From positions 1 to 9,047 of the forward strand of contig JANXGZ010000177.1 of assembly GCA_024958995.1 (NCBI GenBank): DNA of 9,047 bases, given 5' to 3'. Shown here piece by piece: positions 1 through 5,155 of this stretch (its first letter is position 1; the number at the start of each line of letters is the position of its first letter). The notes beneath the pieces are model-generated. The model was not told the origin of the DNA. It made no database searches and saw nothing but the letters and a program-made list of their open reading frames with translations. This DNA is from Methylococcales bacterium. Its GTDB lineage: Bacteria > Pseudomonadota > Gammaproteobacteria > Methylococcales > UBA1147. The position numbers and the translations under genes were made by a program.

Positions 1-199
1 GGTAGTTGAAATGGTTTGCCCCAGAGGGGTGGGTTATTCATGGTGCCGCGATTGGAACCCACGGCAAAAAGCTTGTCAAGCAACCGGATGCGAGCCTTTG
101 GTTTCAGTTGGGTGGCCGGTTCCGATTCGGCCGTGCCGGGATTTCGCCGCTGAGTGCAGCTGCGAGTAATCCTGCCAGTGATGCAAGCCGTCGTGAATC
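1..199. other. Trailing sequence after the metX-like gene; possible start of a gene at the left edge
   Basis: No complete gene is visible here. On the minus strand an ATG at 41-39 opens a frame that stays open to the window edge (13 codons, beginning MNNPPLWGKPFQL), 158 bases after the metX-like stop. It lacks a clear Shine-Dalgarno sequence and is too short to identify. It is not the usual start of MetW, the common downstream neighbour of metX. A TTGACA hexamer lies upstream of this ATG on the same strand, but no good -10 box follows at the right distance. The plus-strand frame covering 6-203 resembles no protein I know and is probably chance. Confidence 0.25.
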
Positions 200-1327
200 T
201 TAGTTCTCGGACATGAAATCCTGAATGATCGGTGCAAAGCGGTCCTGGTCAATCAGGAATGAGTCGTGTCCTTGGATCGATTCTAGAACTTGGAATTGGG
301 CGGTCTTGCCATGTTGCCGAAGTGCGTCGACAATTTCCTGTTGCTGCGAGATCGGGAACAGGAAATCTGTTTTAACCCCGATCACCAGGTTGTCTACGGT
401 TTTGATTCGGCGCAGCGCGTCTTCGTAGCTGCCGCCGTGTGCCGCGAGATCAAACCAGTCGATTGCCCGCGAGAGGTACAGGTAGCAGTTCGTATCAAAA
501 TGGCCGATGACCTTTTCTGCGTTGTGTTCAAGGTAATGTTCGACCTCAAATTCGGGGCCGAAAGGGGATAGATCAGCGTGTCCATCGAACTTTCTCTTTC
601 TTCCGAACCGCTGACCATACTCTGCCGCTGATCGGTAGGTAATCAATCCCAGTTTGCGGCCCATGCGGATTCCATCTGTCGGGGGGTCGTTGAACTGGTA
701 GTCACCGTTGTTCCATTTGGGGTCATTGCGGATGATCTCCCTTTGTAGAGAACGGATAGCAATTCCGAATGGTGATGATTGGGCGGCCGCAGATATGGAC
801 ACTAGTCGGTTGACTTCCTCGGGAAACATGACTGCAAGCGCGAGTGCGCTCATGCCGCCCAAGGACGGCCCCATGACCGTGTGCAGCTGTGAGATCCCCA
901 ATGAGCGGTATACCTGTCGTCCTGCACATGCAATGTCTTCAACGGTCAGATCAGGGAAGGCTAGGCGGTAAGGCCGCCCTGTTGCTGGGTTGATCGATGC
1001 CGGCCCGGTCGAACCGAAACAGCTTCCAAGCGAGTTTACGCAGATGACGAAAAACTTTCCGGTGTCCAGCGCTTTCCCCGGGCCGACCATGTATTCCCAC
1101 CAGCCGGGAGTCGTGTCTTCGGGCGACGAGGCGGCATGTGCACTGGGCGAGAGCCCCGTGAACAGGAGAACTGCATTGTCACGCCGGGGAGACAGTTGCC
1201 CCCAGCATTCGTAAGCGACATCAATCTCTGGCAGAACCCCGCCCCGAAAAAGACGGAAATCCTTCCTGATCCGAACGAAACGGGTGGCGTTTGATACCGC
1301 CATCGAAGACTGGGTATTAGCGGCCAT
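200..1327 (-). CDS. metX: MetX-family O-acyltransferase (serine or homoserine O-succinyl/acetyltransferase)
   Basis: This 375-residue cytoplasmic alpha/beta-hydrolase enzyme activates the hydroxyl of homoserine or serine by acylation from an acyl-CoA, feeding methionine or cysteine synthesis. The catalytic triad is visible: Ser155 in the nucleophile elbow GPSLGGM, Asp321 in VKTDFLFP and His354 in QGHDSFL. Length matches the family. The substrate-side signatures TGLSPSAHA (57-65), GWWEYMVGPGKALDT (75-89) and NSLGSCFGSTGPAS (98-111) resemble, from memory, the xanthomonad serine O-succinyltransferases more than classical homoserine acetyltransferases, which usually read NNLGGCNGSTGPSS with a different loop before the His. 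So the substrate may be serine and the donor succinyl-CoA; this is inferred, not shown. The chosen ATG follows an AGGA about 10 bases upstream; Met9 is an alternative start. It stands alone, with no metW next to it in the window. Family call is firm, substrate call moderate. Confidence 0.9.
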   Translation of the reverse strand: MAANTQSSMAVSNATRFVRIRKDFRLFRGGVLPEIDVAYECWGQLSPRRDNAVLLFTGLSPSAHAASSPEDTTPGWWEYMVGPGKALDTGKFFVICVNSLGSCFGSTGPASINPATGRPYRLAFPDLTVEDIACAGRQVYRSLGISQLHTVMGPSLGGMSALALAVMFPEEVNRLVSISAAAQSSPFGIAIRSLQREIIRNDPKWNNGDYQFNDPPTDGIRMGRKLGLITYRSAAEYGQRFGRKRKFDGHADLSPFGPEFEVEHYLEHNAEKVIGHFDTNCYLYLSRAIDWFDLAAHGGSYEDALRRIKTVDNLVIGVKTDFLFPISQQQEIVDALRQHGKTAQFQVLESIQGHDSFLIDQDRFAPIIQDFMSEN

Positions 1328-1369
1328 TCATTTACTGTCCTGAAATCAGGCCCGAAAAACGAGCCAAGC

Positions 1370-1399
1370 GTTTTAGCATGAAAGTCGCCTTGCGGTTAA
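1370..1399 (-). promoter_or_regulatory. Possible sigma70 promoter of the metX-like gene
   Basis: On the minus strand a -35-like TTAACC (1399-1394) is separated by 18 bases from a -10-like TAAAAC (1375-1370). The -10 is preceded by TGC, giving an extended -10 (TGN). A start near 1363 would leave a leader of roughly 35 bases before the ATG at 1327. Each box matches the consensus at only 4 of 6 positions, so this is a candidate only. Confidence 0.3.
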
Positions 1400-1650
1400 G
1401 TCCGGTGCCTAATGGACACCCCATTTTCATGATTGTGAAACAAATTATGATGGCATAGATCGCCAATGAACGGAAATCACTTTCGATTGTCCCGAAACCA
1501 CTGGCAGAGCTGTGTTTATTGTTTTTCCGCCCGAATTCAAAAGTCGAAATTGGGTGTTTTGGATGCGTGGGTGATGGCAGTCTCTGTGGACCGTTTTGTA
1601 GTCCGGACCGCTTGTTTGCGGTGGTAACGGAGAGAATGGCTTATCTTCGA

Positions 1651-1689
1651 CCCGCACCTGGTCGCGGGAACCAGGAAGGCGGTTTCCGC
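1651..1689. repeat. Overlapping, mutually exclusive inverted repeats
   Basis: Two hairpins share bases. CCCGC (1651-1655) pairs with GCGGG (1664-1668), while CCTGGT (1657-1662) pairs perfectly with ACCAGG (1670-1675). Only one can form at a time. A third small one, GCGG (1679-1682) with CCGC (1686-1689), follows directly. All are within gene-free DNA. Competing hairpins can belong to attenuators or structured RNAs, but short stems like these also arise by chance. Confidence 0.35.
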
Positions 1690-1915
1690 AATATTTCGAT
1701 CAGCTAATTCCAGTTCTCGGTTTTTTAGTTGTCTGATGCAGGTTTACTGCTGTTGCGGAGTAGTTGGTCGGTTGTAGAATTCCGGCAACCGAATTGGTCG
1801 TACAGTATCGCTTCTGGCATAACAGTGTATTGTGAAGCGGGTAAGCTGTGGATTCGGATGTCCCCTTATAGGTTAGGTGCTTTTGGCCCTAGCGCTTCGG
1901 AGCGCAGACTGATAA

Positions 1916-1935
1916 CCCCGCCCGGGTGGACGGGG
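1916..1935 (-). terminator. Probable terminator hairpin after the cold-shock gene
   Basis: CCCCGCCC (1916-1923) pairs with GGACGGGG (1928-1935) around the 4-base loop GGGT, with one internal C/A mismatch. It starts 24 bases past the cold-shock gene stop in the direction of transcription. The downstream tract on the minus strand is only TTATC, so intrinsic termination would be weak. A second perfect 5-bp hairpin, GCGCT/AGCGC at 1892-1905, lies just beyond. Confidence 0.4.
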
Positions 1936-1959
1936 AACCAATGATCTAGTTACAGTCGT

Positions 1960-2163
1960 TTAGATTAGAACGACGTTTGTAGCGGCCAGGCCTTTTGGGC
2001 CGGACTGCGTTTCGTAGCTTACCTGCTGCCCTTCTGCCAGTGTCTTGTAGCCATCTCCCTGAATGGCGGTGTGATGAACGAATACGTCTTCCGCTCCATC
2101 CTGTGGCTCTATGAAACCGAAACCTTTTTTATTATCAAACCACTTTACAGTGCCAGTAGCCAT
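1960..2163 (-). CDS. Cold-shock protein, CspA family
   Basis: This 67-residue protein is a single cold-shock domain, a five-stranded beta barrel that binds single-stranded RNA and DNA and melts RNA secondary structure in the cytoplasm. It opens with GTVKWFDNKKGFGFI, which contains RNP1 (KGFGFI, residues 13-18), followed by RNP2 (VFVHH, 27-31). Length and motifs match the family throughout. The start is well supported by AGAGGA 8 bases upstream of the ATG. The gene has its own predicted promoter and a long leader of about 140 nt that can fold in alternative ways, as in cold-inducible csp genes. Whether it is cold-induced or constitutive (CspA-like versus CspC/E/D-like) cannot be read from the protein. 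In pseudomonads a csp gene lies close to icd; here it is separated from icd by the aceK and DUF1538 genes. Confidence 0.95.
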   Translation of the reverse strand: MATGTVKWFDNKKGFGFIEPQDGAEDVFVHHTAIQGDGYKTLAEGQQVSYETQSGPKGLAATNVVLI

Positions 2164-2307
2164 TAACCAATTCCTCTGAAAATTTCAACAACACGCGAAA
2201 AACGCAAGGGCGATACTGATAGGGTTTACTGACAACCGCCTATCGCCAACGTTGTACGCGATGGCCGAGTATAACTCGATCTTTGGTAACCCGCTATAAA
2301 TTATTTG
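2164..2307 (-). promoter_or_regulatory. Long 5' leader of the cold-shock gene with alternative hairpins
   Basis: If transcription starts near 2307, the leader is about 144 nt, close to the roughly 160 nt of E. coli cspA mRNA. In transcript sense, GGCGATAGG (2247-2239) can pair through GATAGG with CCTATC (2223-2218) or through GGCGATA with TATCGCC (2215-2209). These two structures exclude each other. A further perfect stem, CGAGT/ACTCG, sits at 2278-2266. The stretch 2261-2251 reads TCGCGTACAAC and shares the core CGTACA with the E. coli cold box TGACGTACAGA, though it does not sit at the 5' end as in E. coli. Structural switching with temperature is an inference. Confidence 0.4.
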
Positions 2308-2313
2308 AGCGAA

Positions 2314-2341
2314 ATTTTAGGGGTATTTAACGGTTTGTCAT
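2314..2341 (-). promoter_or_regulatory. Predicted sigma70 promoter of the cold-shock gene
   Basis: The minus strand carries ATGACA (2341-2336; one mismatch to TTGACA), a 16-base spacer, and TAAAAT (2319-2314; one mismatch to TATAAT). The spacing and box quality are the best in the window. It points at the cold-shock gene and predicts a start near 2307. Confidence 0.5.
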
Positions 2342-2629
2342 GGGCTTGGTTATCCCTTGAGGATTCAGTGCACGAGCCGATCCGAGCCCGTCGGAACAGC
2401 GATCCAGTCTCACCTGTTCCAACTTGGTTGATAGCGGGTATTCGGGGATGGCTGATGGGTCGTTTCCTGAAACAGGGCGGCGGCCCGATGTTTTCCGTTG
2501 ATATGGGCCTCATGCGGAAAGGCAACGGGACTAGGGAAATAACCTTAATCGGCAAGCGTCTATATTTTGACACCTTAGATATAGGCGCTGGGTTCGTCGT
2601 CCCAATCTGCTTCTGGCAAGGAGCCAGCT
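2342..2629. other. Unassigned region between the CBS-domain gene and the cold-shock promoter
   Basis: This stretch is open on both strands: minus 2756-2301 (151 codons) and plus 2305-2790 (161 codons, TTG start). Both frames run into the CBS-domain gene in the wrong frame and resemble no family I can name, and they overlap each other almost completely. The minus frame is rich in Pro, Arg and Ser, typical of shadow frames. Neither has a clear ribosome site. The clear feature is the hairpin at 2555-2589. The region could be trailer sequence, a decayed gene or a small RNA; none is established. Confidence 0.4.
2555..2589 (-). repeat. Strong inverted repeat downstream of the CBS-domain gene
   Basis: AGCGTCTATAT (2555-2565) pairs with ATATAGGCGCT (2579-2589), an 11-bp stem with one G-T wobble around a 13-base loop. 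It begins about 40 bases after the CBS-domain stop in the sense of transcription. No T-run follows on the minus strand, so it is not a classical intrinsic terminator. It could mark the 3' end of the four-gene message or protect it from exonucleases. Confidence 0.4.
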
Positions 2630-3040
2630 TTAACGAGCCATTAGTCGGAACAGTCCATCCAGCACCAGTGCATTCGGGCTTACCGTACCGATTACCTCGC
2701 CACTTTCGATTACCGGGGCTCTTACCAGATCGTAACGGGCAAAAAGCTTGGAACAATAACGGATGTCCATGTCCGGGGACACTGATATGACGGGCTTGGC
2801 CATGACTTCATAGACGTTGACGCGGTCAGGGGCCCGATCTCTGGCCAGCACATGCCTGGCGATATCCCCTGCTGTAATGATGCCATATTCGTCGTTATCG
2901 TGACGCTTGTTAACAACCAATACCGATGTATTGTGAGATTTCATGCTATTGAGAGCATCCTGGATCGTGGCAACCCCGTCGATGGTTCTAAATTCACTTT
3001 TCATTACGTCCCGCACACGAATCAGCTGTTTGGTATTCAT
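2630..3040 (-). CDS. Two-CBS-domain protein
   Basis: This 136-residue soluble protein is essentially a tandem CBS pair (a Bateman module) with no other domain. CBS1 spans about residues 5-67 (VRDVMKSEFRTID, then VLVVNKR and the typical end YGIITAGDIARH). CBS2 spans about 74-130 (VNVYEVMAKPVISVSPD, then VRAPVIESGEVIGTVS). Such pairs usually bind adenine nucleotides or related ligands and regulate a partner enzyme or transporter; the ligand here is unknown. Its ATG lies inside the end of the P-II-like gene (ATGA overlap at 3040-3037), a sign of translational coupling. Together with the DUF1538 pair upstream, it is probably a regulatory partner of that transporter. This role is inferred from context. 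The hairpin at 2555-2589 lies past its stop. Confidence 0.88.
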   Translation of the reverse strand: MNTKQLIRVRDVMKSEFRTIDGVATIQDALNSMKSHNTSVLVVNKRHDNDEYGIITAGDIARHVLARDRAPDRVNVYEVMAKPVISVSPDMDIRYCSKLFARYDLVRAPVIESGEVIGTVSPNALVLDGLFRLMAR

Positions 3041-3387
3041 AGTTCGTTCTCTACTACAGGGGTTAGTTTCTCCATCTGGTGCATCACTCCAATGGCGTCT
3101 TCGACATCAATCTGAAATGCTATTCCGGTCCCCGGCTTGGTATCGAATTCTCCCGCCTTGGCGATTTCTTCGAGGATTTGCCGACTGAGGTGCTCCTCAA
3201 CCAGTAGCAGCAATACATCACGTTGTGTTTCCAAGGTTAGCCCAAAGAAGGTTTTCGACTGTTCTATCCCTTCGCCGCGGGCATGGTTGATGACCGTTGC
3301 TCCCATGGCGCCGAATTCACGTGATGTATCCAGAACCAGGTCAGTCTTGTCGTCTTCTACGAATGTGATGATTAGTTTGAAATGCAT
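3037..3387 (-). CDS. Divergent P-II-like signalling protein
   Basis: This 116-residue protein has the length and layout of the GlnB/GlnK (P-II) trimeric sensors, which bind ATP, ADP and 2-oxoglutarate and control transporters or enzymes by contact. It starts with an MHFKLIITFVEDDK strand. The T-loop region (about 35-55, HARGEGIEQSKTFFGLT) differs greatly from canonical P-II. A B-loop-like TKPGTGIAF (83-91) replaces the usual TGKIGDGKIF. There is no tyrosine anywhere, so uridylylation at the Tyr51 position of enteric P-II is impossible. Hence this is a P-II-family offshoot, not GlnB or GlnK. An AGCAGGA motif lies about 10 bases before the ATG. It follows the second DUF1538 gene after 72 bases and overlaps the CBS gene by 4, so it probably senses nucleotides or another small effector to gate the membrane pair. 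Ligand and partner are inferred. Confidence 0.85.
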   Translation of the reverse strand: MHFKLIITFVEDDKTDLVLDTSREFGAMGATVINHARGEGIEQSKTFFGLTLETQRDVLLLLVEEHLSRQILEEIAKAGEFDTKPGTGIAFQIDVEDAIGVMHQMEKLTPVVENEL

Positions 3388-3459
3388 GGGCGTTGAATCC
3401 TGCTTTCAAGGGTCAGGTGGCGGTGGATGAGGCCGGTTACCGTTACTGGGTTCGATGGT

Positions 3460-4233
3460 CTACAAAGACCGTTTTCTCATCCTGGCTAGGAGTTCCGCGA
3501 GTTGCGCATAGCCAAGCACCGTGATTATAGGAAATAAACTTGCAAATGCAATCAGGCCAAATCCATCGATCAGCGGATCTCTTCCGGGAACCGTCGAAGC
3601 GAGTCCTAGGCCTAGTGCAGTGATTAGCGGCACCGTGACGGTCGATGTCGTTACCCCACCGGAGTCATAGGCAAGGCCGATAATCAGTTTCGGCGCGAAT
3701 GCGGTTTGCACCATCAGAATACAATATCCGGCCACGATATAGAGGTAAAGTGGTGAACCCGTGACGATCCTGAAGATCCCAAGCGACAGACCGATTGCTA
3801 CACCCACCGCGACGGCGATCCGCAGTCCAAATGCCTGTATGGCGCCCCCGGAAATTTCTTCCGCCTTCAGGGCCACGGCGATCAGTGACGGTTCGGCAAG
3901 GGTTGTGGAGAAACCTATGCATGCGCCGAAGAGATAGATCCAGCCGTAGGATTGCCAGGTAAGTGGTTCACTTGTCGCTTGGGATTCGATGAATTCGGGA
4001 CTGGTTAGTTGCCTGGCCATCAGTTCGCCAACAGGAAAAAGGGTCATTTCCAGGCCTTTCAGGAAAAAGGCAATACCGAGTATTACGTAGATGAATCCGA
4101 CTGCGGTCTGCTTGGGGTTCGGGAGCGGCTTGCCGATGACCAGCACCTGGAACCCGATAATGGTCGCTGCGATCGGTATGACATCGGCAACCGTTTCTAC
4201 GATGATCGAAGCGAAATCGAAAATTGCAGTCAT
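3460..4233 (-). CDS. DUF1538 membrane protein, second of a pair (UmpB-like antiporter subunit)
   Basis: This 257-residue integral inner-membrane protein has about seven hydrophobic segments (roughly residues 12-34, 43-66, 97-120, 134-156, 162-180, 193-214, 222-248). DUF1538 signatures are GLEMTLFPVGE (60-70), LAEPSLIAVA (112-121), AYDSGGVTTSTVTVP (188-202) and PLIDGFGLIAFAS (220-232). Buried acidic residues Glu62, Glu114, Asp190 and Asp223 are candidates for ion or proton handling. It is a paralogue of the gene just upstream, starts one base after that gene's stop (TAG-A-ATG) and has no strong ribosome site of its own, so translation is probably coupled. As I recall, a paired DUF1538 system named UmpAB from a Halomonas strain was reported as a two-component Na+(Li+,K+)/H+ antiporter; which subunit this one matches is unclear. 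The C-terminus is basic (RMRKRSL), suggesting a cytoplasmic end. Confidence 0.88.
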   Translation of the reverse strand: MTAIFDFASIIVETVADVIPIAATIIGFQVLVIGKPLPNPKQTAVGFIYVILGIAFFLKGLEMTLFPVGELMARQLTSPEFIESQATSEPLTWQSYGWIYLFGACIGFSTTLAEPSLIAVALKAEEISGGAIQAFGLRIAVAVGVAIGLSLGIFRIVTGSPLYLYIVAGYCILMVQTAFAPKLIIGLAYDSGGVTTSTVTVPLITALGLGLASTVPGRDPLIDGFGLIAFASLFPIITVLGYAQLAELLARMRKRSL

Positions 4234-4234
4234 T

Positions 4235-4969
4235 CTAGACGATCAACCCGTAGGCCATAACGAAGATGATCGGGGTCAGTGAGGCGAAGGCGATTAGTCC
4301 GAAACCATCGATCAGCGGATTTCTCGATTTGATGGACGAAGCGAGGCCGATCCCGAGCGCCGTTACCAGCGGTACAGTGATGGTCGATGTGGTTACCCCA
4401 CCGGAATCGTATGCGATGCCGATCATCTCTCTGGGCGTAAACGCGGTCATTAGCAGGATGCTGGCGTAGCCGCCCATGATCAGGTGCTGGAGTGGCCAGC
4501 CGCGAATGATACGAAGCACCCCGACGACAAGGGCAAGACCAACGGAAAGAGCAACGCTTAGACGCAGCCCTAAGGCATAATCGATGCGGGCACCTTTGTT
4601 GTTGTCGATCAGGCCGCCGTTTCCTGCGACCCGTGCCGCTTCATCAGCTACCGCGATCAGTGCAGGTTCGGCAATGGTGGTTGCGAAACCGAGGGCAAAA
4701 GAAAAAGCCATCAGCCAGGTCAGACTGCCTTTTTTAGCAAAGGCTGTTGCCATTGTTTCGCCAACTGGGAAAAGTCCAATTTCCAGTCCTTGGATGAAAA
4801 AGGTCAGACCGATGATGATCAGGAAAGTGCCGCCAAGGAGATTGACCGTGTTCTCCAGTGGTTGATGGATCACCAAGACTTGGAAAACAAGGATGACGGT
4901 GAGGATTGGTAAGAGGTTGAAAACACTGCCTACCAGGTTCTGTAGAAATCGATTGTGAATTCTAATCAT
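4235..4969 (-). CDS. DUF1538 membrane protein, first of a pair (UmpA-like antiporter subunit)
   Basis: This 244-residue inner-membrane protein has about seven hydrophobic segments (roughly 15-36, 43-66, 86-107, 134-155, 163-180, 190-212, 218-243). It shares with its downstream paralogue FQVLVI near 29-34, GLEIGLFPVGE (61-71), IAEPALIAVA (99-108), AYDSGGVTTSTITVP (186-200) and PLIDGFGLIAFAS (218-230). Glu63, Glu101, Asp188 and Asp221 are conserved between the two copies and are candidate transport residues. A hydrophilic insert around residues 109-130 (EAARVAGNGGLIDNNKGARID) has a shorter counterpart in the partner. I infer that the two proteins form one hetero-oligomeric cation/proton antiporter, as reported for UmpAB. 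The ATG at 4969 has only a weak ribosome site (GGA very close to the start), so the true start is less certain than the gene. It begins 186 bases after aceK and may have its own promoter. Confidence 0.87.
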   Translation of the reverse strand: MIRIHNRFLQNLVGSVFNLLPILTVILVFQVLVIHQPLENTVNLLGGTFLIIIGLTFFIQGLEIGLFPVGETMATAFAKKGSLTWLMAFSFALGFATTIAEPALIAVADEAARVAGNGGLIDNNKGARIDYALGLRLSVALSVGLALVVGVLRIIRGWPLQHLIMGGYASILLMTAFTPREMIGIAYDSGGVTTSTITVPLVTALGIGLASSIKSRNPLIDGFGLIAFASLTPIIFVMAYGLIV

Positions 4970-4983
4970 TGTCCGTTTTTTCG

Positions 4984-5004
4984 AGCCTGAGACTCAGTGT
5001 GGCT
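4984..5004. repeat. Small palindrome just upstream of the DUF1538 operon
   Basis: CTGAG (4987-4991) and CTCAG (4993-4997) form an inverted repeat around a single A, flanked by AGC (4984-4986) and GCT (5002-5004), which extend the symmetry with a bulge. It lies about 20 bases before the first DUF1538 ATG, where a repressor or a translation-affecting structure could act. The rest of the aceK-DUF1538 gap (4970-5155) shows no strong terminator and no clear promoter. Confidence 0.25.
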
Positions 5005-5155
5005 ATTAGTCTATGATCTTTCCAGATAACTGAAGGCACCCCGAAATCCGCCTGCTGTAAGGGGATTTTTATCGGGTATCGGGAGACGGGGGGATGCAGA
5101 CTGTTTTTAGCGGACCGCAGTTTCTTCTGTTTGTACCATTTGACCCCGTCTGGGC

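Larger units (their letters stand above)
1328..1959. other. Gene-free region between the cold-shock gene and the metX-like gene
   Basis: About 630 bases hold no convincing coding region. Frames of 60-70 codons on both strands (for example 1445-1657 minus and 1519-1707 plus) read as low-quality protein with no recognisable family and no good ribosome site. What can be seen is the metX promoter candidate near 1370-1399, a cluster of short inverted repeats at 1651-1689, and the probable cold-shock gene terminator at 1916-1935. A small RNA or leader could lie here, but nothing proves it. Confidence 0.5.

Noticed and set aside
6..203. 65-codon plus-strand frame at the left edge
   Set aside because: No recognisable family, and it lies opposite trailing DNA of the metX-like gene. 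Probably a chance frame.
2301..2790. Two long opposing frames (151 and 161 codons) around the end of the CBS-domain gene
   Set aside because: They overlap each other and run into the CBS-domain gene in wrong frames, with atypical composition and no ribosome site. The CBS-domain protein is clearly the real product there.
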